Shown here piece after piece: positions 15,101-23,841 of a DNA stretch of 64,000 nt (its first letter is position 1; the number at the start of each line of letters is the position of its first letter). Origin of the DNA: Affinibrenneria salicis. GTDB taxonomy: Bacteria > Pseudomonadota > Gammaproteobacteria > Enterobacterales > Enterobacteriaceae. Made by a program: the position numbers and the translations under genes. The stretch spans positions 1 through 64,000 of the forward strand of contig NZ_VYKJ01000009.1 in assembly GCF_008710095.1 (NCBI RefSeq), read 5' to 3'. The notes beneath the pieces were generated by a model. That model was not told where the DNA came from, did not search any database, and saw only the letters and a program-made list of their open reading frames with translations.

Positions 15101-15625
15101 TTAGTCCGCCACCGGGTTCTGCGGCGTATCCAGAATCAACTGGTAGAACGCCAGATCCAGCCAGCGATCGAATTTGAACGCGGCCTGGGCAATCGTGCCG
15201 GCATGCCGGAAGCCCGCCTTTTCATGCATGACGATACTTACGTGGTTTTCCGCATCAATGCCGCCGATCAACGTATGGAATCCCTGCGCTTTCGCGCTCT
15301 CGATCAGTTCATTCAGCAAGCGGCGGCCAATGCCCTGCCCTCTGGCGTCTTTGTGTACATAGATAGAGTGCTCAATCGAATACTTATTCGCGGGCCGATC
15401 GCGAAATGCCCCGTAAGTGGCGAAGCCCAGCAGGTTGCCCTGCTCATCTTCGATGCCGAACACCGGCAAATTATTTTTACTCTTCGCCGCAAACCAGGCC
15501 CGCATATCGTCATCCGTCCGGGCGTGATAGTCATACAGCGCGGTGGAATTCAGAATGGCCTCATTAAAAATCGCCAGAATCTGCGCGGCGTGACGCTGTT
15601 CAGTACAATTTACCTGTTTCATCAT
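15101..15625 (-). CDS. GNAT acetyltransferase, phosphinothricin/methionine-sulfone type
   Basis: A GNAT protein of about 174 residues. It shows IFNEAILNSTALYDYHART, GFATYGAFRDRPANKYSIEHSI, the acetyl-CoA loop ARGQGIGRRLLNEL, and the tail GFRHAGTIAQAAFKFDRWLD of the Pat/MddA group, which acetylates phosphinothricin, methionine sulfone or similar amino-acid analogues. ATG 15625 (or 15622) is preferred; upstream in-frame codons to 15751 cross the operator region of the divergent regulator. The neighbour on the other side is an XRE-cupin regulator that probably controls this gene. Confidence 0.87.
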   Translation of the reverse strand: MMKQVNCTEQRHAAQILAIFNEAILNSTALYDYHARTDDDMRAWFAAKSKNNLPVFGIEDEQGNLLGFATYGAFRDRPANKYSIEHSIYVHKDARGQGIGRRLLNELIESAKAQGFHTLIGGIDAENHVSIVMHEKAGFRHAGTIAQAAFKFDRWLDLAFYQLILDTPQNPVAD

Positions 15626-15757
15626 TCTTCGTTTATCTCTGTCATCGGCCGGATGACGACGGTATTGATCCGTCCCGGTCACTGAGCCGGCAAAACGGCA
15701 GAAAATGCTCCGCCGGCCGCCTGCCCGCCTCTTGAAATCCACCGCTAACATTCACTA

Positions 15758-15777
15758 TAGTGGACTTTATTCCACTA
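15758..15777. promoter_or_regulatory. Palindrome TAGTGGA-N6-TCCACTA, probable operator of the XRE-cupin regulator
   Basis: A perfect 7-bp inverted repeat lies 23 bp before the XRE-cupin start, between the two divergent genes. It overlaps a CACTATAGTG palindrome (15753-15762). The size and the position over the likely promoter make it the best candidate operator for the adjacent regulator. Confidence 0.6.
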
Positions 15778-15799
15778 AATTAAACAAAGAGGTTTGCAC

Positions 15800-16354
15800 A
15801 TGTCAATCGATGACATCATCGCCGAACAGATTAATCAGCTGCGACGGGAAAAAAATCTCAGCATTGAGCAACTGGCGCGTCTGTCGGGCGTCAGTAAGGC
15901 GATGATTTCCAAAATCGAGCGGCGTGAAAGCAGCCCCAGCGCCACGCTGCTGGGGCGGCTGGCCGCGGGACTGGGGGTGCCGGTAACGCAGTTGCTGACC
16001 GGCCCCGTCGAACCGGCGCAACGCCTGCGGCAGCGCCACGAGCAAGAAACCTGGCGCGATCCGGAATTGGGCTATATCCGCCGCCAGGTGACGGAGAGAG
16101 AGGCCGACAGCGGGCTGGAGATGGTGGAAATCAGCCTGCCGGGGCAAACGCGCATCAGCTACCCGCGCTGGAGCAACAACGTGTATCAACAGCGGCTATG
16201 GTTAATTGAGGGCAGCCTGCAGCTCGACTACGGCGATGAGCATTTTACCCTGTCGCCCGGCGACTGCCTGAATTTCGACGTCAACCAGCCGGTCACCTTC
16301 AGCAACCGCACGGACGATGTGTGCCGCTATCTGCTGGTGATCACCGGCGCCTGA
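15800..16354 (+). CDS. XRE-family regulator with C-terminal cupin
   Basis: This 184-residue protein has a helix-turn-helix at residues about 8-62 (QINQLRREKNLSIEQLARLS, SVSKAMISKIERRESSPSA-like segment, LGRLAAGLGVPVTQL) and a cupin_2 domain at about 110-180 (YQQRLWLIEGSLQLDYGDEH, LSPGDCLNFDVNQPVTFSN). This is the SutR/PuuR-type architecture, where the cupin senses a small ligand. The ATG at 15800 follows AGAGG. It is divergent from the acetyltransferase gene, a common pairing in which the regulator controls amino-acid-analogue acetylation. Confidence 0.9.
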   Translation: MSIDDIIAEQINQLRREKNLSIEQLARLSGVSKAMISKIERRESSPSATLLGRLAAGLGVPVTQLLTGPVEPAQRLRQRHEQETWRDPELGYIRRQVTEREADSGLEMVEISLPGQTRISYPRWSNNVYQQRLWLIEGSLQLDYGDEHFTLSPGDCLNFDVNQPVTFSNRTDDVCRYLLVITGA

Positions 16355-16377
16355 CGCGCGGAGCAACAGCGCGTCAG
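16351..16377. terminator. Hairpin between convergent genes
   Basis: CTGACGCGC (16351-16359) and GCGCGTCAG (16369-16377) form a perfect 9-bp stem that includes the stop codon of the XRE-cupin gene and ends 10 bp before the edd stop. There is no T-run, so it may work with Rho or simply separate the converging transcripts. Confidence 0.5.
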
Positions 16378-16387
16378 GCGGACGAGA

Positions 16388-18202
16388 TTAGTCGAACGAA
16401 ATGCAGGTCGCGCCCTGTTCTGCGCCCGACAGCTGTTCACGCAGAGCGCCGAATAATTCCCGTCCGCAGCCGATGCGCTGCGCGGAAAGATCCGGTTTCT
16501 CCACCGTCCGCGCGGCCAGCTCCGCATCGTCAATCAGCACGCTCAGCTCCCCGGTCTGGCCGTTGACGCGCACCATATCGCCGTCGCGCAGTTTAGCCAG
16601 CACGCCGCCGGTATAGGCTTCCGGCGTGACATGAATCGCCGACGGCACCTTGCCGGACGCGCCCGACAAACGACCGTCGGTCACCAGCGCCACTTTATAG
16701 CCGCGATCCAGCAGCACGCCCAGCGGCGGCATCAGTTTATGCAGTTCCGGCATACCGTTGGCGCACGGTCCCTGGTAACGCACCACGATCACGCAGTCGC
16801 GATCCAGCTTGCCGGCGTCGAATGCCGGGCCGACATCGTGCTGGCTATGAAAAACCACCGCCGGCGCTTCAATTACCTGATTCTCAACCGGCACCGCCGA
16901 CGTTTTCATCACCGCGCGGCCCAGATTGCCGGTCAGTACTTTGGTGCCGCCGTGGTGAGCAAAGGGTTTTTCGATGCTGGCGATCACGCTATCGTCCAGC
17001 GACGCCTTCGGCCCTTCACGCCAGCTCAGTTTGCCGTTATCCAGCCACGGCTCATGGGTGTAACGACTCAGACCAAAGCCGGCCACGGTATTGACATCTT
17101 CGTGCACCAGCCCGCCTTTCAGCAGTTCGCGCATCAGCACCGCCACGCCGCCGGCGGCCTGGAAATAGTTAATATCGGCCGGGCCGTTAGGGTAGATACG
17201 GCACAGCTGGGGCACGATGTCGGACAGTTCGGAAAAGTCATCCCAGTTAATAAGGATGCCCGCCGCGCGCGCCATCGCGACCAGGTGCATGGTGTGGTTG
17301 GTGGAGCCGCCGGTGGCCAGCAGCGCCACAATGCCGTTCACTACCACTTTCTCATCCACCAGTCTGCCGACAGGCATGAAGTTATCGGAATTCTCCGTCA
17401 GGCGGGTGATTTGGCTGGCGGCCGCATCGGTCAGGGCGTCGCGCAGCGCCGTACCCGGCTGAACAAAGGACGCGCCAGGTAAATGCAGCCCCATCACCTC
17501 TACCACCATCTGATTGGAGTTGGCGGTGCCGTAAAAAGTACAGGTACCGGCGCTGTGATAGGAGGCGGCTTCCGACTCCAGCAGGGCGTGGCGGTCAAGT
17601 TTGCCTTCCGCGTACAGTTGGCGAATGCGCACCTTCTCTTTATTCGGCAGGCCGCTCGGCATTGGACCGGCGGGCACAAAGATCGCCGGCAGATGACCGA
17701 ACGACAGCGCGGCCATCACCAGCCCGGGCACAATCTTATCGCAGATGCCCAGATAGAGCGCGCCGTCGAACATATTGTGCGATAGCCCCACCGCGGCCGA
17801 CATGGCGATAACTTCGCGGCTCATCAGCGACAGTTCCATACCGTCCTGCCCCTGGGTTACGCCGTCGCACATCGCCGGCACGCCGGCCGCCACCTGCCCG
17901 ACGGCGCCGACCCGATGAAGCGCCTGTTTGAGCCTTTGCGGATAGGTTTCGTAAGGCTGGTGGGCCGACAGCATATCGTTATACGACGTCACAATCGCAA
18001 TATCGTTATGCAGCATGTTCATCAGGGCGGCTTTATCGTCGGGCTGACAGGCGGCGAAGCCATGCGCCAGGTTGCCGCACGCCAGTTGAGAACGGTGCAC
18101 GGTCTGGCCACAGGCGGCGTTGATACGTTCAAGATAGCTGCCGCGCGTTTGGCGAGAGCGTTCAATTATACGCTGAGTAATACGCGATACGGTGGGATTC
18201 AT
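16388..18202 (-). CDS. edd: 6-phosphogluconate dehydratase (Entner-Doudoroff)
   Basis: A 604-residue protein of the IlvD/Edd family at the normal Edd length. Family motifs visible include [59 protein letters not shown] and [20 protein letters not shown]. Conserved cysteines in the first two bind the iron-sulfur cluster. The enzyme converts 6-phosphogluconate to 2-keto-3-deoxy-6-phosphogluconate in the cytosol. AAGGAAGG precedes the ATG. The gene lies downstream of gntK-gntU on the same strand, giving gluconate uptake, phosphorylation and dehydration in one region. The following aldolase gene (eda) is not next to it. Confidence 0.97.
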   Translation of the reverse strand: MNPTVSRITQRIIERSRQTRGSYLERINAACGQTVHRSQLACGNLAHGFAACQPDDKAALMNMLHNDIAIVTSYNDMLSAHQPYETYPQRLKQALHRVGAVGQVAAGVPAMCDGVTQGQDGMELSLMSREVIAMSAAVGLSHNMFDGALYLGICDKIVPGLVMAALSFGHLPAIFVPAGPMPSGLPNKEKVRIRQLYAEGKLDRHALLESEAASYHSAGTCTFYGTANSNQMVVEVMGLHLPGASFVQPGTALRDALTDAAASQITRLTENSDNFMPVGRLVDEKVVVNGIVALLATGGSTNHTMHLVAMARAAGILINWDDFSELSDIVPQLCRIYPNGPADINYFQAAGGVAVLMRELLKGGLVHEDVNTVAGFGLSRYTHEPWLDNGKLSWREGPKASLDDSVIASIEKPFAHHGGTKVLTGNLGRAVMKTSAVPVENQVIEAPAVVFHSQHDVGPAFDAGKLDRDCVIVVRYQGPCANGMPELHKLMPPLGVLLDRGYKVALVTDGRLSGASGKVPSAIHVTPEAYTGGVLAKLRDGDMVRVNGQTGELSVLIDDAELAARTVEKPDLSAQRIGCGRELFGALREQLSGAEQGATCISFD

Positions 18203-18454
18203 ACTATACCTTCCTTACACGACACATGCCGCACGACATTGACGTTTTTTATTTTAAATCAATCAACTATATCCAACAGGCATTCGGAATGCGGGAAAAT
18301 GGCGAGCGAGCCGATCCGGCCTCATCGGCCCAGATCGGCGCGCCGGACGTCTCATTTGCCGGGCCCGTCGGAGCCGGGCGCCGCAATGGACCTAATAACT
18401 GAGCGCGACCTGCGCGCCAGCAGCCTGAAAGATGACGGATATTCACAATAGTGC

Positions 18455-19795
18455 TCACAGCAGAGCGAAGGCGATCATGCCGACCAGCGCGCCGGTGGTG
18501 CCAAGAATGGTTTCCATAACCGTCCATGTTTTCAACGTCTGTAATTCCGTTGCGCCGGTCAGCTTGCCAAACAGCCAGAAACCGGCATCGTTCACGTGGC
18601 TGAACACAATCGCGCCCCCGCCAATGCAAACGGACAGCGCGGCTCTCTGCGCGCTATCGAAGTTTAGAACCTCGACCACGGGCATAATCAGGCCGACCGT
18701 CGTCAGACAGGCCACGGTCGCCGAACCCTGAATAATACGAATGGCGGCAGCCAGCACAAAACAGGCCAGCGCAACGGGCAATCCGGTGTCGATCAGCGCA
18801 TTACCCAGCGCCGGACCGACGCCGGAGTCGACCAGCACCTGTTTAAATACGCCGCCGGCTCCGGTCACCAGCAGGATAATGCCGGCCGGCTGCAGCGCGG
18901 CGGAACAGACTTCCATCACCCGCTCTTTGCTCATGCCCTGGCGCCAGGCAAGCCCGTAAATCGCCAGCAGGCAGGCCAGCAGAATAGAAATAAACGGGTG
19001 ACCAATCAGTTCCATCCAGTCATACAGCGTGGAACCTTGTTGCACGAATAGCGTGCCGATGGTTTTCAGTCCCACCAGCACCAGCGGAAACAGCACCAGC
19101 GCGACGCTAAAGCCGAATGACGGCATGACGTCGCCGCTCAGTTCCGGCTCGCTCATTTCGCTCTGCGGGACAGGGATCGTAACATACTGACTGATGAAAC
19201 GACCAAACAGCGGCCCGGCCACCAGCATGGCGGGAATGGCGGCCGCGAGGCCGATGGCGATCATCCAGCCGAAATCGGCATGCATCTGCGAAGCCAGCAG
19301 CATCGGCGTCGGCCCCGGTAGTAAAAACGCCGCCGCCGCGGCCACCCCGGCGAACAGCGGGATCAACAGCTTCACCAGGTTGCCATCGGTGCGGCGGGCG
19401 ACGGCAAACACCATACCGATCAGCAACATTATAGCCACTTCAAAGAATAGCGGCAGCGCGCAGATCAAGCCGACAATCCCCATGGCCAGATAAGCCCGAC
19501 TTTCGCCGAACCAGCCGACCATGCGCCGGGCGATTTGATCGAGCGCGCCGGTTTCATGCAGGATACGGCCGAACATGGAGCCCAGTGCGACGACGACGGC
19601 GAGAAAACCGAGCGTGCCGCCCATGCCTTTTTCCATCGTGGCGGCGATATCCGTCAGCGGCATTCCGGAAAACAGACCTGTCCCGACGGAGACCAGCAGC
19701 AAAGCGACAAAGGCATGCATCCGCGCTTTCATCACCAGAAACAGCAGCAGCAGGACTGAACCAACCGCGGTTAACACTAATGTCGGCGTGCTCAT
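18455..19795 (-). CDS. gntU: Low-affinity gluconate permease GntU
   Basis: A 446-residue integral membrane protein of the GntP family, very close to E. coli GntU by eye: TLVLTAVGSVLLLLFLVMKA, GGTLGFLAVVVALGSMFG, CALPLFFEVAIMLLIGMVF and the C-terminal SHVNDAGFWLFGKLTGATE signature. About twelve to fourteen membrane helices. It imports D-gluconate with protons. It starts 6 bp after gntK, with AGGA inside the gntK end, so translation is coupled. A hexonate importer of another specificity is possible, but the kinase next to it supports gluconate. Confidence 0.96.
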   Translation of the reverse strand: MSTPTLVLTAVGSVLLLLFLVMKARMHAFVALLLVSVGTGLFSGMPLTDIAATMEKGMGGTLGFLAVVVALGSMFGRILHETGALDQIARRMVGWFGESRAYLAMGIVGLICALPLFFEVAIMLLIGMVFAVARRTDGNLVKLLIPLFAGVAAAAAFLLPGPTPMLLASQMHADFGWMIAIGLAAAIPAMLVAGPLFGRFISQYVTIPVPQSEMSEPELSGDVMPSFGFSVALVLFPLVLVGLKTIGTLFVQQGSTLYDWMELIGHPFISILLACLLAIYGLAWRQGMSKERVMEVCSAALQPAGIILLVTGAGGVFKQVLVDSGVGPALGNALIDTGLPVALACFVLAAAIRIIQGSATVACLTTVGLIMPVVEVLNFDSAQRAALSVCIGGGAIVFSHVNDAGFWLFGKLTGATELQTLKTWTVMETILGTTGALVGMIAFALL

Positions 19796-19801
19796 TATGA
19801 T

Positions 19802-20335
19802 TTATCCTATGATCCGCTGAATAATCTTCACGGCATCCGCCACTACGCCGTCCAACGGCTGTTTGATATCAACGGTATAGACATCCGTTTCCTGTTCTCC
19901 CGGCTCCTGCAGCGTTTCAAACTGGGTAACCAGCATCTGCGGTTTGAAGAAGTGTCCCTTGCGCGCCTTCAGGCGCTGTTCAATCACTTCGAAACTGCCT
20001 TTCAGGTAGATAAACGACACGTTCTGATTGCCGGCGCGCAGCTTATCGCGATAGGACTCCTTCAGCGCGGAGCAAACCAGCAGCGATATCGCGTTGGTAC
20101 GCTGCATGGCGAAAATGGCGTCGTTCAGCGCCTGCAGCCACGGCGCGCGATCCTCATCGTTGAGGGCATGACCGGCAGCCATTTTGCTGATGTTGGCGCG
20201 CGGGTGAAGGAAGTCGCCATCAAGACAGGCTGCGCCCAGTTGCGCCGCAATGGCGCTGGCCAGAGCGGACTTGCCGCTGCCGGATACGCCCATCAAAATA
20301 AAAACGTGGTGTGCTTTTTTCTGTTCAGTATTCAT
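19802..20335 (-). CDS. gntK: Gluconokinase GntK
   Basis: A 177-residue shikimate-kinase-fold enzyme. The P-loop GVSGSGKS is at residues 16-23. It is followed by GDFLHPRANISKMAAGHALN (the LHP substrate motif), DRAPWLQALND, CSALKESYRDKLR and the GHFFKPQMLVTQFETLQEP lid region. It phosphorylates gluconate to 6-phosphogluconate, feeding edd two genes downstream or the pentose phosphate pathway. The ribosome-binding site is weak. A 38-bp palindrome with a GntR-operator-like core lies about 47 bp upstream of the ATG. Confidence 0.96.
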   Translation of the reverse strand: MNTEQKKAHHVFILMGVSGSGKSALASAIAAQLGAACLDGDFLHPRANISKMAAGHALNDEDRAPWLQALNDAIFAMQRTNAISLLVCSALKESYRDKLRAGNQNVSFIYLKGSFEVIEQRLKARKGHFFKPQMLVTQFETLQEPGEQETDVYTVDIKQPLDGVVADAVKIIQRIIG

Positions 20336-20381
20336 TGATCAATACACGCCAGCTTACGCCCGGCTCTCCAGTCAGATGGGT

Positions 20382-20419
20382 CAGAACGAACATTGTTACC
20401 GGTAACAATGTTCGTTCTG
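20382..20419. promoter_or_regulatory. 38-bp perfect palindrome with GntR-like operator core
   Basis: Every base from 20382 to 20419 pairs with its mirror around 20400/20401. The centre reads TTGTTACCGGTAACAA, close to the GntR consensus ATGTTACCNGTAACAT, and the arms continue outward as CAGAACGAACA and its complement. It lies upstream of gntK and is therefore the expected repressor site of the gntKU operon. The extended arms are unusual (see findings). Confidence 0.75.
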
Positions 20420-20463
20420 GCAAAAAGAAAAGGCAATGGAATTGATCAATTCCACACAGAACT

Positions 20464-20479
20464 TGTGACGAAGTTCAAA
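20464..20479. promoter_or_regulatory. Possible CRP site
   Basis: TGTGA-N6-TCAAA resembles the CRP consensus TGTGA-N6-TCACA with one good and one partial half-site. It overlaps a perfect inverted repeat GAACTT-N6-AAGTTC (20459-20476). It sits between the gntK operator and the GH30 leader, so it could serve either promoter; both sugar systems would be expected to be under catabolite control. Confidence 0.4.
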
Positions 20480-20645
20480 TAATAGCCTTTTTACCAGGTA
20501 TAGCTCACTCTGCGTGCTATGGAAAAAAACGGGCGGCGCGGTTCCGACTGACGGCGGACGGCGCTGTAGCGAATTAATCGAGACCGATCACAATTCTTAC
20601 GCACCGGCTTGAAATTCAGACGCGCCGGGCATACAAGTGTCGTGC

Positions 20646-20679
20646 GGATTGTTACCGACCTTCGGGATCAGGCAAAACC
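20646..20679 (+). promoter_or_regulatory. BglG/LicT-type ribonucleic antiterminator (RAT)
   Basis: The segment opens with GGATTGTTAC and closes with CAGGCAAAACC, the two conserved arms of the RAT hairpin bound by BglG-family antiterminators in E. coli bgl, Bacillus licS/sacB and Dickeya arb leaders. Its 3' arm (AAAACC) is shared with the 5' arm of the terminator at 20676-20725, so the two structures exclude each other as in the classical mechanism. It precedes the GH30 gene by 130 bp. Confidence 0.85.
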
Positions 20680-20725
20680 TAAGCGCATAGCGAACAGCGT
20701 TCGTTGTGCACTTAGGTTTTTTTTT
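20676..20725 (+). terminator. RAT-overlapping intrinsic terminator in the GH30 leader
   Basis: CCTAAGCGCATAGCGAAC pairs with GTTCGTTGTGCACTTAGG (three wobble or mismatch positions) and is followed by a run of nine or more T. It should stop transcription before the glycosidase gene unless an antiterminator stabilises the overlapping RAT hairpin. Confidence 0.88.
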
Positions 20726-20808
20726 GCCCAAAAATAGCGCTGATATCAGCAAGCGGGATAACGGCGCCGCCGAAATTTATTGGGTTCATTTATCAGAAGG
20801 AAAAAACA

Positions 20809-22212
20809 ATGAGAAAACATCCGCTCAATCTGCTCCTTATCTTCGCCTTATTAACGCCGGCCGCCGTCATGGCCAATAACGTCGCGTGGATACAGTCAGG
20901 ATTTAATGAACAAAAAAACGATATTATTAACTGGGAAAATATGCCCGCGTTGAAATGGGAAAAATTCGACGGCAGCGATTACCGGGTCATTAATATCGAT
21001 GCAGAGAAAACGCGCCAGAAATTTGACGGCTTTGGCGGCGCGTTTAATGAAAAAGGCTGGGACGCCATCTCCGCGCTGCCGGAAGAAAAAAAACAGGCGA
21101 TCATCAAATCGCTGTTTTCCAGCGACGGGCTGAATCTGAATATTGGACGCATTCCGATTGGCGCGAATGACTTTTCCATGGATTATTACTCGCTCAACGA
21201 TAGCGCCGGCGATTACGCCATGAAAAACTTTTCCATCGAACGGGATAAAAAATACCTTCTGCCCTACATCAAAGCCGCTATGAAATATAAACCGGACATG
21301 GACTTCATGGCGTCGCCCTGGACGCCGCCCGCCTGGATGAAGGCGAACCAGCACTACGGCTGCCGCGGCAATAAGGCCGATGCCCACCTGATTTGGCAAC
21401 CGGAAAACCAACGGGTCTACGCGCTGTACCTATCAAAATTTATCTCGGCTTATCAGCAGGAAGGCGTCAAGATCGACGCTTTGCACCTGCAGAATGAGCC
21501 GGCCGCCTGCCAGGACTTCCCGTCGAGCTTATGGAGCGGCGAGGAGATGCGTACTTTCCTGCGCGATTATCTGATCCCGCAGTTTGAAAAAGATAAACAG
21601 AGCGCCCAGGCCTGGCTCGGCACCATCAATTACGGCGATTATAAATCGTATGCCGAACCCACGCTGGAAGATCCGGCGTTAAAAAATAAAATTGGCGGTA
21701 TCGGCTATCAGTGGGACGGTAAATACGCCATTGCGGAAACGCATAAGCGCTATCCGCAGGTCAAAATCGTGCAAACCGAATCGGAATGCGGTAAAGGCGA
21801 GAACGATATCTTCTCCGGCTTTTATACCTTCAGTCTGATAAAGACCTATCTTGATAATGGCGCCAGCGCCTATGTTTACTGGAATATGATCCTGGATGCC
21901 AGCGGCAACAGCACATGGGGCTGGAAACAGAATTCGTTGATCTCCGTTGACAGAATGCAGACCACGGTTAAATACAACTTTGAGTATTATATCCTCAAAC
22001 ACTTTAGCGCATTATTAAAACCGGGCGCCGAGGTGCTGGATATCCAAAATGATGAAAGTACGCTGGCGTTTAAAAACCCGAACGGCGAGCTGGTGATCGT
22101 TTCGGCCAACCCAAGCTATTCGGAAAAAGAGATGCGCTATAAACTCAACGACCAGATGTTTAAAGTCAAACTGCCCATGATGACCATCAGCAGTTTTGTC
22201 GTCGCGCCGTAA
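20809..22212 (+). CDS. Secreted GH30-family glycosidase (glucosylceramidase/beta-1,6-glucanase-like)
   Basis: A 467-residue protein with a signal peptide (MRKHPLNLLLIFALLTPAAVMA, then NNVAW). The GH30 core is clear: QKFDGFGGAFNEKGWDAIS, GLNLNIGRIPIGANDFS, FMASPWTPPAWMKANQ, HLQNEP with the acid/base Glu230, and QTESECG with the nucleophile probably Glu324 (Glu326 is the other candidate). It ends in a beta-sandwich domain typical of GH30. The motifs fit GH30 subfamilies acting on beta-glucosides or 1,6-glucan rather than the GH30_8 glucuronoxylanases. AGAAGGAAAAAAC precedes the ATG. The gene is monocistronic and controlled by the RAT/terminator leader. The sugar it releases would be expected to feed a beta-glucoside PTS encoded elsewhere. 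Confidence 0.9.
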   Translation: MRKHPLNLLLIFALLTPAAVMANNVAWIQSGFNEQKNDIINWENMPALKWEKFDGSDYRVINIDAEKTRQKFDGFGGAFNEKGWDAISALPEEKKQAIIKSLFSSDGLNLNIGRIPIGANDFSMDYYSLNDSAGDYAMKNFSIERDKKYLLPYIKAAMKYKPDMDFMASPWTPPAWMKANQHYGCRGNKADAHLIWQPENQRVYALYLSKFISAYQQEGVKIDALHLQNEPAACQDFPSSLWSGEEMRTFLRDYLIPQFEKDKQSAQAWLGTINYGDYKSYAEPTLEDPALKNKIGGIGYQWDGKYAIAETHKRYPQVKIVQTESECGKGENDIFSGFYTFSLIKTYLDNGASAYVYWNMILDASGNSTWGWKQNSLISVDRMQTTVKYNFEYYILKHFSALLKPGAEVLDIQNDESTLAFKNPNGELVIVSANPSYSEKEMRYKLNDQMFKVKLPMMTISSFVVAP

Positions 22213-22322
22213 GAAATCTGCAACGCAGGGCCACCCCGAACGAGATGGCCTGAGGTGACCGATAAATAGCATTGCATAAGGCAGCGTCGGAGGCCGCGCG
22301 TAAGCACAGCCTCCGCGCCCGG

Positions 22323-23102
22323 TTAACGGTACAGCAGCCCGCCGTCAATCAGCGGCGCCTGCCCGGTCATATAATCGGAATCGGAGCCGGCAAGGAAGGA
22401 GACAAAATTAGCCACGTCTTCCGGCGTCTCCGCCCGGCCCAGCGCAATGCCTTCAACATACTTCTTATAAGTGGCGCCGACCGGCGCGCCGGTTTCTTCC
22501 GCCATGCGTTTGTCGATCTCTACCCACATGTCGGTGCCCACCACGCCCGGGCAATAGGCGTTAACGGTAATACCGTCGCTGGCCAGTTCTTTAGCCGCGG
22601 CCTGGGTCACCGCCCGCACGGCAAATTTAGTGGCCGAATAAATCCCCAGCAGAGCGAAACCTTCGTGACCGGCAATCGATGAGGCATTGATGATTTTGCC
22701 CTTCTGTTTACGCTCGCGCAGCTTGCTGGCCGCCGCCTGGATCCCCCACACCGTTCCCTGCAGGTTAATTCTGAAGATCCGCTCGATCTCTTCCTGGGTT
22801 ACGGTCAGCAGGCTTTTAGTCTGGCTGATACCGGCGTTATTGACGATAATATCGAAACCGCCCAGCTCTTTTTCCGCAAAAGCCACGGCGGCGAAAACTT
22901 CGTCACGCTGGCTGACATCCGCCTTGAACGTGACGCTTTTTCTGTTTAGCGCACGAATCTCGGCGGCAACCTGCTCGATCTTATCATCCTTCAGATCGAC
23001 TAATGCCACATCGGCCCCATCCTGCGCCAGACGCAGCGCGATAGCACGGCCGATACCTTGTCCGGCACCGGTAACCAGTGCAACTTTGCCCGCTAAAGAC
23101 AT
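22323..23102 (-). CDS. budC: meso-2,3-butanediol dehydrogenase / acetoin reductase
   Basis: A 259-residue classical short-chain dehydrogenase. The Rossmann motif TGAGQGIGRAIA is near residue 11, NNAG near 90, the catalytic serine in INASSIAGHEG, YSATK with the catalytic Tyr/Lys, and ITVNAYCPGVVGTDMWVEID. These features, with the C-terminal DYMTGQAPLIDGG, match BudC of Klebsiella and Serratia. It interconverts diacetyl/acetoin and 2,3-butanediol using NADH. ATG 23102 is chosen for the GGGAT ribosome-binding site and family length; the frame continues upstream to 23282 without support. budA and budB are not in the window, as in species where budC stands alone. Confidence 0.9.
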   Translation of the reverse strand: MSLAGKVALVTGAGQGIGRAIALRLAQDGADVALVDLKDDKIEQVAAEIRALNRKSVTFKADVSQRDEVFAAVAFAEKELGGFDIIVNNAGISQTKSLLTVTQEEIERIFRINLQGTVWGIQAAASKLRERKQKGKIINASSIAGHEGFALLGIYSATKFAVRAVTQAAAKELASDGITVNAYCPGVVGTDMWVEIDKRMAEETGAPVGATYKKYVEGIALGRAETPEDVANFVSFLAGSDSDYMTGQAPLIDGGLLYR

Positions 23103-23766
23103 ATCTATCCCCTTATTGACGGTTGATATAGCAGATACCCTGTTATCTCTCGCCATCGATAAGAAAAGCAACCACTTTTTGATAATAAAAATAATTATCA
23201 CCCTCATTATCGCGCAAGGAGATAGCATAACGCCGGTGCGAGGCGCTCTGCGGCAGAGAGAGATAAATAGCCATACAATCAATAAGTAAATTATTATTTC
23301 CCGACGTATACGCTTCCCCGCCTCAGAAAAAGGCGCGCTGATCCGGCCATCATTCCGCAGAACGGCCTGCCGCAGTGATGTCCAGAGCTAATGAAAGCAC
23401 GGGTGAAAAAACGCGGCGCATCGGCGGCGGAAGGTTATTCGCAGCGCCGAACCGGCGACCCCAATAATGCCCGATGCCGGGATAATCTTCTTCACTTAGG
23501 GCGAATTTTCGGAGACACTCGGGGATGAGGATTTTTTGCGCAAGCGCGTGGCAGCAAAATTCACTGAAGGACGGTTAATGGATGTTCCGATGCAATAGCC
23601 GGCCGCGATCATTCCGCCGCCCTCTTTAGTTACGTGAACGCGCCCGCCGCTGGCGCCAATCCGCCCGATCGGCGGGTTACATCACGCCGCAGCGGACAAC
23701 GCGATACGCAGCCGGCGACTCGCCGCCGCGCACTCTATTTTGGTGATAAAACCGCCACTTTATGTT
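23103..23766. other. Gene-free stretch with a possible decayed coding end
   Basis: No intact gene is seen. In the frame starting at 23467, MPDAGIIFFT is followed by a TAG, and the same frame then continues GEFSETLGDEDFLRKRVAAK up to a stop at 23596-23598. Its composition is protein-like (acidic and basic residues, no arginine-proline bias), so it may be the fossil end of a gene interrupted by a stop codon. Family not recognised. Confidence 0.3.
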
Positions 23767-23785
23767 TGTAATAAAAATCATTCTC
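23767..23785. promoter_or_regulatory. Probable Fur box upstream of the fecI-like gene
   Basis: The 19-bp segment around AAATCATTCTC matches about 14 of 19 positions of the Fur consensus GATAATGATAATCATTATC. It lies 57 bp before the sigma-factor start and probably over its promoter. Iron repression is the usual control of fecI-type genes, which supports the assignment. Confidence 0.6.
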
Positions 23786-23841
23786 ACGTAATATTTGCAC
23801 TTCATCACATTTTTTTACGTTTTGCCTGGATATACGCCGCC

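Noticed and set aside
16631..17482. 283-codon plus-strand frame
   Set aside because: Antisense to edd, which is conserved over its full length.
20420..20645. Independent small RNA ending at the terminator 20676-20725
   Set aside because: The RAT hairpin that overlaps the terminator explains the structure as an mRNA leader of the GH30 gene.
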